64,000 nt of DNA from Segatella copri. Its GTDB lineage: Bacteria > Bacteroidota > Bacteroidia > Bacteroidales > Bacteroidaceae. The first letter of the stretch is position 1. Every line of letters starts with the position of its first letter. Positions 9,603-17,106 of this stretch are shown here, piece after piece. Both the position numbers and the translations under genes were made by a program. The notes below the pieces were generated by a model that was not told where the DNA came from, made no database searches, and saw only the letters and a program-made list of their open reading frames with translations. The stretch lies in NCBI RefSeq assembly GCF_949820605.1, contig NZ_CATKVU010000006.1, positions 2,429,001 through 2,493,000 of the forward strand. The letters run 5' to 3'.

Positions 9603-9639
9603 AAAGGGAATCCAGTCTCACGACCAGATTCCCTTTTTT
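9603..9639 (+). terminator. rplS terminator
   Basis: Stem AAAGGGAATC / GATTCCCTTT with further pairing in the loop (GTC...GAC), followed by a T run. It lies 32 nt after the rplS stop. Confidence 0.85.
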
Positions 9640-9712
9640 ATGTCTATAATCTTAACCCCAAAACCGTCAAACAAATCATGGTTGACAGCTAAACCAACCA
9701 TGCTCCATTCTT

Positions 9713-9937
9713 TTATTTTTCGCCCGCATCATAATTCACGAGCCCATCCTCCGTGCCGTGTAAAGCACCTTGGAAATCATCCCAACTCTGGAATCCGGCA
9801 AGCAGCGCCAGCTTGTCCAAAGTCTGGCGGGAAGGCTTCTCCTTCCCTTTCAATACATCCCACATTTTGTGGAAAACATGAGCCTTGCCAACCTTCTTTT
9901 CTATGTGTTCAGCAAGGACTTTCAAATCCTGTTTCAT
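9713..9937 (-). CDS. Small HTH-like protein of unknown function
   Basis: 74 aa from the ATG at 9937. The frame extends to 9970, but a -7 box at 9968-9975 lies there and an AGAGGA element precedes 9937. The sequence is basic and helical. The segment PSRQTLDKLALLAGFQSWDDF-like (written here by its key residues: Thr-Leu-x2-Leu-Ala-x3-Gly-Phe-x2-Trp-x2-Phe) resembles a compact helix-turn-helix pattern that I associate with Bacteroidetes regulators and effectors. No partner gene is present, so a toxin-antitoxin role is not supported. It faces rplS convergently and is divergent from the AICAR transformylase gene. Function unknown. Confidence 0.6.
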   Translation of the reverse strand: MKQDLKVLAEHIEKKVGKAHVFHKMWDVLKGKEKPSRQTLDKLALLAGFQSWDDFQGALHGTEDGLVNYDAGEK

Positions 9938-9967
9938 AACAATCCTCTCATATTTACTAACTGGGAG

Positions 9968-9975
9968 CAAAAGTA
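9968..9975 (-). promoter_or_regulatory. -7 box for the small HTH-like gene
   Basis: TACTTTTG followed by C on the minus strand, 30 nt upstream of the ATG at 9937. It fits the Bacteroidota -7 pattern and supports the shorter start. Confidence 0.55.
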
Positions 9976-10111
9976 CTGAAAAAGAATGAAACAGAGTACA
10001 TTTTTCCCGACTTTTTTATGTTTTGGGGTAAAAAAAATGCTTTATATCATAAAAATGCTGTTTTTTAGGGCTTTTTACGAAACAGAAGTCCAATATCTCA
10101 ATCATTTTTTG

Positions 10112-10119
10112 TAACTTTG
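10112..10119 (+). promoter_or_regulatory. -7 box for the AICAR transformylase gene
   Basis: TAACTTTG followed by C lies 30 nt before the ATG at 10150 and matches the Bacteroidota consensus. No good -33 TTG is visible. Confidence 0.6.
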
Positions 10120-10149
10120 CGCCAAATTCCAAAATACATTTCTTAGAAG

Positions 10150-11334
10150 ATGAAAGAATTAGCACTTAAGTACGGATGTAATCCAAATCAGAAACCTTCT
10201 CGCATCTATATGGATGACGGAAGGGAGCTTCCTATCGAAGTGATCAACGGCCGTCCTGGCTACATCAACTTCCTGGATGCCTTCAATTCCTGGCAATTGG
10301 TCAAGGAGCTCAAGGCTGCTACAGGAATGCCTGCTGCCGCTAGTTTCAAACACGTTTCTCCTGCCGGTGCAGCTATCGGCTTGCCTCTGAGCGACACATT
10401 GAAGAAGATTTACTTCGTTGATGATGTCAAGTTTGAGCTCTCTCCATTGGCTTGTGCCTATGCTCGTGCGCGTGGTGCTGACCGCATGTGCTCTTATGGC
10501 GACTTTGTTGCGCTGAGCGATGTATGCGACGAGGCTACAGCCCTCCTCATCAAGCGTGAGGTGAGCGATGGTGTCATTGCTCCTGGCTATACTCCTGAGG
10601 CTATCGAGATTCTGAAGGAAAAGCGCAAGGGTACCTACTGCGTTATCAAGATTGATCCTGACTATGTGCCAGCTCCTATCGAGCACAAGCAGGTGTTCGG
10701 TGTTACCTTCGAACAGGGACGCAACGAGGTGAAGCTTGATGATCCTGCTCTCTTCGAGGATGTTCCTACCAAGAACAAGACTTTCACTCCTGAGGCTAAG
10801 CGCGATCTGATTATCTCGCTCATCACCCTGAAGTATACTCAGAGTAACTCTGTATGCTACGTAAAGGATGGTCAGGCTATCGGTATCGGTGCCGGCCAGC
10901 AGAGCCGTATCCACTGTACCCGTCTGGCTGGTTCTAAGGCTGATGAGTGGTGGTTGCGCCAGTGTCCTAAGGTGATGAACCTGCCTTTCAAGGAGAAGAT
11001 CCGTCGTGCCGACCGCGACAATACCATCAATGTCTATATCTCTGATGAGTGGGAGGATGTATTGCAGGACGGCGTTTGGGAGCAGTTCTTTACTGAGAAG
11101 CCTGAGCCATTGACCCGCGAGGAGAAGAAGGCTTGGATTGCACAGAACAAGGGTGTATCATTAGGTAGTGATGCTTTCTTCCCATTCGGCGACAATATTG
11201 AACGTGCTCACAAGAGTGGTGTTGAATACATAGCAGAAGCAGGCGGTAGTATCCGTGACGATCATGTTATTGATACCTGCGACAAGTACGGCATCGCCAT
11301 GGCGTTTACTCACGTTCGCCTCTTCCATCACTAA
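10150..11334 (+). CDS. Stand-alone phosphoribosylaminoimidazolecarboxamide (AICAR) formyltransferase
   Basis: 394 aa protein covering only the AICAR transformylase part of PurH. It carries the catalytic Lys-His pair in SFKHVSPAGA, and the C-terminal VLGSDAFFPFGD-like, GGSIRDDHVI and AMAFTHVRLFHH motifs. The N-terminal IMP cyclohydrolase (MGS-like) domain of usual 510-aa PurH is missing, and the protein begins directly with MKELALKYGCNPNQKPSRIY. It would transfer a formyl group from 10-formyl-THF to AICAR in purine synthesis, leaving ring closure to another protein outside the window. Stand-alone forms are known in some Bacteroidetes and Firmicutes. A separate promoter lies 30 nt upstream. Confidence 0.93.
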   Translation: MKELALKYGCNPNQKPSRIYMDDGRELPIEVINGRPGYINFLDAFNSWQLVKELKAATGMPAAASFKHVSPAGAAIGLPLSDTLKKIYFVDDVKFELSPLACAYARARGADRMCSYGDFVALSDVCDEATALLIKREVSDGVIAPGYTPEAIEILKEKRKGTYCVIKIDPDYVPAPIEHKQVFGVTFEQGRNEVKLDDPALFEDVPTKNKTFTPEAKRDLIISLITLKYTQSNSVCYVKDGQAIGIGAGQQSRIHCTRLAGSKADEWWLRQCPKVMNLPFKEKIRRADRDNTINVYISDEWEDVLQDGVWEQFFTEKPEPLTREEKKAWIAQNKGVSLGSDAFFPFGDNIERAHKSGVEYIAEAGGSIRDDHVIDTCDKYGIAMAFTHVRLFHH

Positions 11335-11417
11335 TTTAAGTGAAGAGTGAAGAACGAAGAGTGAAGAATTCAACGGCTTTACTTATCACAAAGTTCAAAA
11401 TTCAAAGTTCAAAGTAT

Positions 11418-11618
11418 ATGAGTGACATTGACGATATTATCATGGGCGGTATGGTCTTCAAAGGCGGCGGTGGTCCTAAGAAGGATGACGACGACAAGGT
11501 GAAGACCAAAGCCAAGAAGAAAAAGTACATAACGGGTGCTCACGGTAGTGGCTCTGCCCGTCAGAAGGCAAAGTATCGCCAGCAGAGAGCCAATCGTAAA
11601 TCCCAGAAGAAGAAATAA
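11418..11618 (+). CDS. Small lysine-rich protein of unknown function
   Basis: 66 aa from the ATG at 11418. The frame is open from 11340, but that part consists of simple repeats (GTGAAGAGTGAAG and TTCAAAGTTCAAA type), so the later ATG is preferred. An acidic N-terminus (MSDIDDIIMGG) and a Gly-rich patch lead into a strongly basic tail of Lys, Arg and Gln (KYITGAHGSGSARQKAKYRQ region). It looks disordered and suited to nucleic acid binding (inference). It is 83 nt downstream of the AICAR transformylase and followed by two terminators. I do not recognise a family, and it could be a non-essential or misread frame. Confidence 0.5.
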   Translation: MSDIDDIIMGGMVFKGGGGPKKDDDDKVKTKAKKKKYITGAHGSGSARQKAKYRQQRANRKSQKKK

Positions 11619-11642
11619 TACTTCTCTATCATAATAACAGGT

Positions 11643-11680
11643 TTCGCCCGTGTGCTGTATGCTAACAGCGCACGGGCGAA
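11643..11680 (+). terminator. GC-rich terminator-like hairpin
   Basis: Stem TTCGCCCGTGTGCTGT / ACAGCGCACGGGCGAA (one mismatch or wobble) with a 6-nt loop, 24 nt after the lysine-rich gene. A short T run follows. Confidence 0.75.
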
Positions 11681-11750
11681 CTGTTTTCTGATAGCGGGAG
11701 CCATGAATAGAGTACTGGCAAGCGAAAGACAGCATACTGGTATAAGTAAG

Positions 11751-11792
11751 ACAGCCCACTAGCAAGCGTATTGCCAGTGGGCTGTTCTTCTT
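11751..11792 (+). terminator. Second terminator-like hairpin
   Basis: Perfect 10-bp stem ACAGCCCACT / AGTGGGCTGT with a 15-nt loop, then TCTTCTT. Tandem with the hairpin at 11643-11680. Confidence 0.7.
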
Positions 11793-11844
11793 AAACAGTC
11801 ATCAAAATCCAAAGGAAAAGCGGTAGAAGTAACGGACATCGAAA

Positions 11845-11998
11845 AACTCTTCACTCTTCACCTTTTCTTCGGAACCCCATGTGTTTATCGGTGTTTCGAG
11901 GGGTGAAGAGTTTCACCTGACTCTTCACCCACTCTTCACCCCTCGAAATGCCGATAAACACTAGGGTTTCCGGCCGAAAGGTGAAGAGTGAAGAGTAA
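11845..11998. repeat. Long imperfect palindromic element (about 154 bp)
   Basis: Two arms of about 65 nt are inverted copies. The left arm has ACTCTTCACTCTTCACC, then GTGTTTATCGG, TTTCGAGGGGTGAAGAG. The right arm has CTCTTCACCCCTCGAAA, CCGATAAACAC, then GGTGAAGAGTGAAGAGT. A tight inner palindrome GGGTGAAGAGT / ACTCTTCACCC sits at the centre. The same GTGAAGAGTGAAG word occurs at 11340-11370. It could be a non-coding mobile repeat (MITE/REP-like) or a very stable RNA hairpin downstream of the M23 peptidase gene. No ORF lies inside. Confidence 0.75.
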
Positions 11999-12003
11999 AA
12001 CGG

Positions 12004-13206
12004 CTATCGGTTCTTTACACTCTTAACGCCCCTGCCCTTCGAGAGATAAAGGGTTACAGGCTTCAATTGATGCTTGCCGTGGTCATAAATGATGGCTGGG
12101 TCCAGTCGTCTACCATCAAAGCTAACCTCGAAATGAAGGTGCTCTGTGGTAGCCCTACCGGTGCGGCCCGTCAAACCGATTACCTGACCAGCCTTTACCT
12201 TATCGCCCTTCTTCACCTTGTTCCTACTCTGATGACTGTAGAGCGTCTCGAAACCATAAGCATGCTTGATACGGATGCAGTTGCCGTAACCATAGAAAGG
12301 TCCTGATGCAACAACCGTACCGTCAAAGGCAGCCACTATCTCATCATTCGGGCACGTCTTGAGGTCAACCCCCGAATGACGGCGCTTGCCACCATAAGGA
12401 CTGATTACCTTGGCACCCGGCAAAGGATAAGCCCAGGCTGTCTTTTCTATCTTCTCCAAATCAAGCTCGAAAGTATTGGTAATGGTAAACGGATCATTAA
12501 CCTCATCAGGGTCGAGCGTCATTCCATCGCCTATTCCACCCTTTTTCTTGCCAGATGCCTCCTTGTCAGCCTCAGCATTTCTTCCTACAGAAGAATCCTT
12601 GCCACCGATAACCGAAGCGATGACACGGGCACCCTGCTTGCGGAACTGCACCGTCTGGCGGCGCAACTTATGTGATTTCAGTTCTACGAAAGTTTCCGGA
12701 TTCAACCTACCGCCATTCACCATGATAGAGAAGTCGCAATAAGTTTCACCCTCCTTAGAGCCTACAATGGCAATCGTCTGTCCGGCATCCACATGCTGTC
12801 CTACCCTAACCAGGTTTTCGGCATTGTTGGCATAAACGGTTTCCAGACCGCAATCGTGGCGCACCACGATGACATTACCCATTGATTCCGACTTTCTGGA
12901 AAGTCGCACATAACCTTCGAGCATCGCCTTGACAGCATCGCCTTTAGAGGTAGAGATACGCAACACATGATTGTTCAGAAGGGTTGCTTTGCCCACAGGA
13001 AGCGGGAAGGAATATTCCTTAGCACGGAATATCTCAAAGTCTACATTAAATGCCTGACTCTGGGCAAAGAGACCGGGTGTTGCAATACTCACCTGCTGCT
13101 GTTCGGCTGCCGTGAATACATTTTTAGCGGGCATAAAACTGCTCAGCGAGAACACCATGAGTCCTGCCACAGCCAATAGCCGCAATCCTTTTTTCATTCT
13201 TTTCAT
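12004..13206 (-). CDS. M23 (LytM-type) peptidoglycan endopeptidase with two LytM-like domains
   Basis: 400 aa with an N-terminal signal peptide (MKRMKKGLRLLAVAGLMVFS...). A first LytM-like domain (about residues 60-175) keeps the fold but lacks the zinc ligands: YCDFSI replaces the usual HLHFE. A 60-residue linker rich in Lys, Gly and Asp follows. The C-terminal domain (about 265-375) is complete, with HSGVDL and HLHFEV supplying the zinc ligands. It probably cuts peptide cross-links in the periplasmic wall, or activates amidases if its activity is restrained. Upstream, 149 nt away, pgeF ends at its own terminator, so this gene is likely transcribed separately. The start could also be Met4. 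Confidence 0.9.
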   Translation of the reverse strand: MKRMKKGLRLLAVAGLMVFSLSSFMPAKNVFTAAEQQQVSIATPGLFAQSQAFNVDFEIFRAKEYSFPLPVGKATLLNNHVLRISTSKGDAVKAMLEGYVRLSRKSESMGNVIVVRHDCGLETVYANNAENLVRVGQHVDAGQTIAIVGSKEGETYCDFSIMVNGGRLNPETFVELKSHKLRRQTVQFRKQGARVIASVIGGKDSSVGRNAEADKEASGKKKGGIGDGMTLDPDEVNDPFTITNTFELDLEKIEKTAWAYPLPGAKVISPYGGKRRHSGVDLKTCPNDEIVAAFDGTVVASGPFYGYGNCIRIKHAYGFETLYSHQSRNKVKKGDKVKAGQVIGLTGRTGRATTEHLHFEVSFDGRRLDPAIIYDHGKHQLKPVTLYLSKGRGVKSVKNR

Positions 13207-13266
13207 TATTTACTTTTTCTTTCTGATTTTCAAAATATTCTATAAACAATAAACTATTAACTGAAA

Positions 13267-13316
13267 AACATCCATTTCTCTCTCTCCGTTCTTACAGAAA
13301 AGGAAAAATGGATGTT
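13267..13316 (-). terminator. Terminator-like hairpin after pgeF
   Basis: AACATCCATTT and AAATGGATGTT can pair (11 bp) around a 28-nt loop, 40 nt beyond the pgeF stop on the minus strand. T-rich sequence follows (TTTTTCAGTT). Confidence 0.55.
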
Positions 13317-13355
13317 ATCTTGAAAACTATCTGATACTTACCTGCTACCAGGCTT

Positions 13356-14195
13356 TTACTTCAACAAGATGCCTGTATAGATTCTGCCACTCTCTATACC
13401 CAGTTTTCTGGCAGAGAAGTACTCATCGCTGTGGGCAAAGGTACAGATGCCACAATCCTGGATATTCTCTTCGGCCACTCCACAATGCAGAAGAATCTGT
13501 CTGTTGCAGAGCGGAAGATTGAGATGCCATTTCAGCGGCTGCACAATATTACCCTCAGCAGCCAGGCGCTCACGCTCAGCAGGACCAACCGAGAAGGCGG
13601 CATTAGGACGCTGTTCGGCAATCTCTTCCATAGGGAAAGCTGCCTGCTCAAACGCCTCGTAAACTTCATCGCCCACCTCGAAATGGTCGAGCGAAATGCC
13701 CGGACCTATCACCGCCTTCAACTTCTTCGGATCGGTATGATAGGAAAACGCCATCTCCTGAATGGTTTTATGCACAATGCGAGCCAGCGTACCACGCCAG
13801 CCGGCATGGATGGCAGCCACAGCATGATGCTCCTCATCATAAAGAAGCACAGGGATGCAATCGGCAGTAGAAACACCGATACATACACCTTTCTGGTCAG
13901 TCATCACAGCATCTACACCTTCGAGCACCATCTTGCGGATATTCTCAGGCATGGTGAGAAACTCACCGGCAATATTGCGCACCTCTACTCCATGCACCTG
14001 ATGGGGCATGATGATATGGTCGGTATCAATACCCAACTCTGTGGCAAGACGCTTGCGGTTTTCAGCCACATGTTCTGCATTGTCACCGCAAAACTCATTG
14101 ATATTAAATTCGCCATAGTTGCCCTGGCTTACTCCTCCCTTACGGGTAGTAGAGAAAGCCCTGACGCCAGCGGCTACCTGATATTCTTTGATCAT
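13356..14195 (-). CDS. pgeF: Peptidoglycan editing factor / multicopper-like purine nucleoside phosphorylase (PgeF, YfiH/YlmD family)
   Basis: 279 aa. Family motifs are present in order: FSTTRKGGVSQGNYGEFN, HQVHG (metal ligand His), STADCIPVLLYD (Cys ligand) and AIHAGWRGTL (His ligand). Members either correct misincorporated L-Ser in muropeptides (PgeF in E. coli) or act as zinc-dependent purine nucleoside phosphorylase/adenosine deaminase. Sequence alone does not separate these roles. It starts 5 nt after the obgE stop, so the two are co-transcribed and probably translationally coupled. The preceding hpt and adk genes make a nucleotide-metabolism role attractive (inference). Confidence 0.9.
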   Translation of the reverse strand: MIKEYQVAAGVRAFSTTRKGGVSQGNYGEFNINEFCGDNAEHVAENRKRLATELGIDTDHIIMPHQVHGVEVRNIAGEFLTMPENIRKMVLEGVDAVMTDQKGVCIGVSTADCIPVLLYDEEHHAVAAIHAGWRGTLARIVHKTIQEMAFSYHTDPKKLKAVIGPGISLDHFEVGDEVYEAFEQAAFPMEEIAEQRPNAAFSVGPAERERLAAEGNIVQPLKWHLNLPLCNRQILLHCGVAEENIQDCGICTFAHSDEYFSARKLGIESGRIYTGILLK

Positions 14196-14200
14196 AACAT

Positions 14201-15361
14201 TTATTCGTATTCGAAATCATCGAGGTCGTCAACATCCTCGATTTCATCCTCATCAATATATTCTACAACATCCTCGCCCTCTGCAGCCAGTTCCTGCTGG
14301 AAGCGAGACATATCCTTGTCACGGTGAACAAGCGTATCTTCGGCAGTAATCTCCTGAAGCTTGTTGCTCTCTGAATTGAGTTCCTTCCAGAGCACGTCCT
14401 TCAGTTCCTTGATACCCTGTCCGGTAACAGACGAGATGAAGACCACCGGAAGATCGGTAGGCAAAGTTTCCTTGAGCATTTCAATCAGTTCTTCGTCGAG
14501 CAGATCGCACTTGGTGATAGCCAGCACGCGATGCTTGTCGAGCATCTCTGGATTGAAGTTCTTCAGTTCGCCCAGCAATACTTCATATTCTTTCTTGATG
14601 TCGTCAGTATCGCCCGGAACCATGAAGAGCAGCAGAGAGTTGCGCTCAATATGGCGGAGGAATCGCAAGCCCAAACCTTTTCCTTCGCTCGCGCCCTCGA
14701 TGATGCCAGGAATATCAGCCATGACAAAACTCTGGTGATCGCGATAATCTACGATACCCAGCGATGGTTCGAGCGTAGTAAACGGATAGTTTGCAATCTT
14801 AGGACGGGCACTTGATACGGCACTCAGCAAAGTTGACTTACCGGCATTAGGGAAACCTACCAGACCTACATCGGCAAGGAGCTTGAGCTCCATGATGATG
14901 GTCATCTCCTGCATAGGTTCGCCCGGCTGTGCATAGCGAGGAGCCTGGTTGGTAGAGGTACGGAACTGGAAGTTGCCCAATCCGCCACGACCGCCCTTGA
15001 GGAGCAGAACTTCCTGCCCGTCATAAGCTACATCGCATACAAACTTGCCTGTTTCGGCATTATAAACCACAGTACCGCAAGGCACATCGATATAAATATC
15101 CTTGCCATCGGTTCCATGACACTTATCACGGCCACCATTTCCACCATGCTCGGCAAAGAAGTGGCGCTGATACTTGAGGTGCAGCAACGTCCAGTAGTTA
15201 TGGTTGCCGCGGAGATAGATGCTTCCTCCACGTCCGCCGTCGCCACCGTCAGGACCGCCGTTAGGCTGGTACTTTACGTGGCGCAGGTGCATGGAGCCCT
15301 TGCCACCCTTACCAGAGCGGCATTGTATCTTTACGTAGTCTACGAAATTGGATTCAGCCAT
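14201..15361 (-). CDS. obgE: Obg-family GTPase, ribosome assembly
   Basis: 386 aa. The glycine-rich OBG fold occupies residues 1-158 ([28 protein letters not shown]). The GTPase domain has the G1 box GFPNAGKS at 169-176, the G3 box DIPGI and the G4-like box TKCD. The C-terminus is a 40-residue acidic tail rich in Glu and Asp in place of a longer OCT domain. Obg binds the 50S subunit and couples ribosome maturation with (p)ppGpp. It follows adk after a 67-nt gap containing a hairpin and is followed closely by pgeF. Confidence 0.97.
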   Translation of the reverse strand: MAESNFVDYVKIQCRSGKGGKGSMHLRHVKYQPNGGPDGGDGGRGGSIYLRGNHNYWTLLHLKYQRHFFAEHGGNGGRDKCHGTDGKDIYIDVPCGTVVYNAETGKFVCDVAYDGQEVLLLKGGRGGLGNFQFRTSTNQAPRYAQPGEPMQEMTIIMELKLLADVGLVGFPNAGKSTLLSAVSSARPKIANYPFTTLEPSLGIVDYRDHQSFVMADIPGIIEGASEGKGLGLRFLRHIERNSLLLFMVPGDTDDIKKEYEVLLGELKNFNPEMLDKHRVLAITKCDLLDEELIEMLKETLPTDLPVVFISSVTGQGIKELKDVLWKELNSESNKLQEITAEDTLVHRDKDMSRFQQELAAEGEDVVEYIDEDEIEDVDDLDDFEYE

Positions 15362-15389
15362 TTATTCTTTTCTTTTTATTTAATGAATA

Positions 15390-15417
15390 AATCTTCCCCA
15401 CCATAGCGGGGAAGATT
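15390..15417 (-). terminator. Hairpin between adk and obgE (partial terminator)
   Basis: Perfect 10-bp stem AATCTTCCCC / GGGGAAGATT with an 8-nt loop, 11 nt after the adk stop. The following minus-strand sequence is AT-rich but lacks a long T run, so it may only attenuate read-through into obgE. Confidence 0.6.
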
Positions 15418-15428
15418 CTTTATCTTGA

Positions 15429-16001
15429 TTACAAGTTGTCGATTACATTGCAAACACGTGCGAAGATCTCATCTACAGTACCGAGACCCTCGATGTGGTG
15501 ATGAATGCCTTCCTTCTCATACCAGTCGATGAGCGGAGCAGTCTGTGTATGATAAACATTGAGACGCTTCTTGATAGTCTCCTCGTTATCATCAGAACGG
15601 CCGCTTTCCTTACCGCGGTTAATCAGGCGAGCCATCAGCTCATCCTCAGGAACAGCCAACTCAATCATCGCAGCAATCTTATGACCACGCTCAGAAAGCA
15701 TCTTCTTCAGAGCCTCAGCCTGTGGAGTGGTACGTGGGAAACCGTCGAAGATTACACCAGCGTGATCCTTACCGAAGCTATCGTATACACTTGCGAGGAT
15801 GTCAATCATCAACTCGTCTGGAATCAACTGACCATTGTCGATATAACCCTTAGCTGTCTTACCAAGTTCTGTACCATTCTTGATTTCGTTACGAAGTACG
15901 TCACCTGTAGAAATGTGACCGAGACCATACTTCTCGATCATCTTGTCGCTCTGTGTGCCTTTACCTGCACCTGGAGCGCCGAAAATTACGATATTTTTCA
16001 T
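15429..16001 (-). CDS. adk: Adenylate kinase, short-LID form
   Basis: 190 aa from the ATG at 16001 (MKNIVIFGAPGAGKGTQ). The frame runs open to 16109, but those 36 residues are not adenylate kinase sequence. The P-loop GAPGAGKG lies at 8-15, GDVLRNEIKNGTELGK is the AMP-binding segment, and FDGFPRTTPQAEAL is typical of the family. The LID is short (NRGKESGRSDDNEETIKKRL), with no zinc-finger cysteines. It interconverts ATP + AMP and 2 ADP in the cytoplasm. It lies downstream of hpt and two small membrane protein genes on the same strand, apparently in one operon. Confidence 0.97.
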   Translation of the reverse strand: MKNIVIFGAPGAGKGTQSDKMIEKYGLGHISTGDVLRNEIKNGTELGKTAKGYIDNGQLIPDELMIDILASVYDSFGKDHAGVIFDGFPRTTPQAEALKKMLSERGHKIAAMIELAVPEDELMARLINRGKESGRSDDNEETIKKRLNVYHTQTAPLIDWYEKEGIHHHIEGLGTVDEIFARVCNVIDNL

Positions 16002-16044
16002 TTTTACCTTAATATATATAAAATATTTATGTTGTGTCAGAAAC

Positions 16045-16149
16045 TTAACTATATTTATTAACCCACTTCTGCCCCTTTGGAGACAAAAGAACTGCAAAAA
16101 CAATTCCAAAGAGAACTGTTACAACGCCTAAGAAAAATAATGCATCCAT
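16045..16149 (-). CDS. 34-aa single-span membrane peptide
   Basis: MDALFFLGVVTVLFGIVFAV followed by LLSPKGQKWVNKYS: one hydrophobic helix (residues 3-22) and a basic tail, so probably N-out/C-in. The support for a real gene is an unusually strong ribosome-binding site (AGGAGGAC at 16155-16162) seven or so bases before the ATG, in a phylum that rarely uses one. The start is 1 nt beyond the stop of the preceding membrane protein gene, suggesting coupled translation. No family is recognised. adk starts 43 nt downstream. Confidence 0.65.
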   Translation of the reverse strand: MDALFFLGVVTVLFGIVFAVLLSPKGQKWVNKYS

Positions 16150-16150
16150 T

Positions 16151-16390
16151 TTATGTCCTCCTATTTTTATTGTTATACTTTCGAGTTGTTTTATACTTCC
16201 TTTCTTTCTCATCCTTACTTTTGGATATGAAGAACAAACCTGCACAAAAGAAGATTGTTGCCAAAACGCCACTAATTGCATAAAGCAACCACCGCATTTC
16301 ACCCAAATCCACCATTAAAGATGCGACAAATACAGCAGTCAAGAAGTACTTGGAGACATCCAAGCAATAATCACTAATTTTCTCCCACAT
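16151..16390 (-). CDS. Small two-helix membrane protein (DUF6722-like)
   Basis: 79 aa with two predicted membrane helices (about residues 15-27 and 33-54: KYFLTAVFVASLM and WLLYAISGVLATIFFCAGLFF) joined by a short LGEMR turn. A charged tail rich in Lys, Arg and Asn ends the protein. The layout resembles the Bacteroidales DUF6722 family (recognised from general pattern only). The ATG is 10 nt after the hpt stop, with GGGGGTGA as a possible ribosome-binding site. The 34-aa peptide gene starts directly behind it. The pair sits between two purine-metabolism genes. Function unknown. Confidence 0.7.
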   Translation of the reverse strand: MWEKISDYCLDVSKYFLTAVFVASLMVDLGEMRWLLYAISGVLATIFFCAGLFFISKSKDEKERKYKTTRKYNNKNRRT

Positions 16391-16400
16391 GCTTCACCCC

Positions 16401-16940
16401 CTATTCTTCTACAATGGTGTAGATGTCGCGGAGGTTTCTGCCTTCTTGGTCATAATCTAATCCATATCCTACGATGAAATCGTTAGGGATTTCCATAACA
16501 GCATAGTTGATATCAAGATCAACCTTCAAGTTGCCTGGCTTCACGAGGAGTGAACAAACCTCAACGCTGGCTGGGTTCATCTTCTTCAGGTCTTCAATCA
16601 TGTGAGCCATGGTGAAACCAGAATCTACGATGTCCTCTACGATAACCACGTGGCGGCCTGCCAAATCCTGGTTTAAACCCATCAGGGTCTTCATGCTGCC
16701 CGTAGAGGAGGTACCCTCGTAAGAAGCATACTTCACGAATGAAATCTCGCTTGGCACGGTAATCATTCGCATCAAGTCGGCTGCAAAGATAAATGCGCCG
16801 TTCAATACTGCCAGGAATACAGGTTTTTTGCCTTCATAATCCTTGTTCAGACGGTCTGCTACGACCTGTACTTTCTTCAGAATCTCAGCCTCAGGAATCG
16901 ATGTCTTGAAGCTCTTATCCTTGATCTTTACTATGCTCAT
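16401..16940 (-). CDS. hpt: Hypoxanthine phosphoribosyltransferase
   Basis: 179 aa type I phosphoribosyltransferase. The PRPP loop is VVIVEDIVDSGFTM. SFVKYASYEGTSSTG is the flexible loop that closes over the active site, and LLVKPGNLKV and DFIVGYGLDYDQEGRNL form the purine-binding side. It salvages hypoxanthine and guanine to IMP and GMP in the cytoplasm. The leader contains a TAATTTTG -7 box divergent from the nnr promoter. It is the first gene of the apparent operon hpt / DUF6722-like / 34-aa peptide / adk / obgE / pgeF. Confidence 0.96.
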   Translation of the reverse strand: MSIVKIKDKSFKTSIPEAEILKKVQVVADRLNKDYEGKKPVFLAVLNGAFIFAADLMRMITVPSEISFVKYASYEGTSSTGSMKTLMGLNQDLAGRHVVIVEDIVDSGFTMAHMIEDLKKMNPASVEVCSLLVKPGNLKVDLDINYAVMEIPNDFIVGYGLDYDQEGRNLRDIYTIVEE

Positions 16941-16966
16941 AGTCTGTTCTATAATAATATTTTCTG

Positions 16967-16974
16967 CAAAATTA
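16967..16974 (-). promoter_or_regulatory. -7 box of the hpt operon
   Basis: TAATTTTG followed by C on the minus strand, 26 nt before the hpt ATG, matches the Bacteroidota consensus. Confidence 0.6.
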
Positions 16975-17017
16975 CGAAAAAAACATGAAACTTCGTGCTT
17001 TCATCAACTATTTTTTG

Positions 17018-17025
17018 TACTTTTG
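17018..17025 (+). promoter_or_regulatory. -7 box of nnr
   Basis: TACTTTTG followed by C, 81 nt before the nnr ATG, matches the Bacteroidota consensus. The divergent hpt box is 43 nt away. Confidence 0.6.
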
Positions 17026-17106
17026 CATGAAAATAACCGTTTATCTGCATGAGTTGACAAATTATCACGACAGTTCGCGCAGATAATACTAAGATTATCA
17101 GATAAT

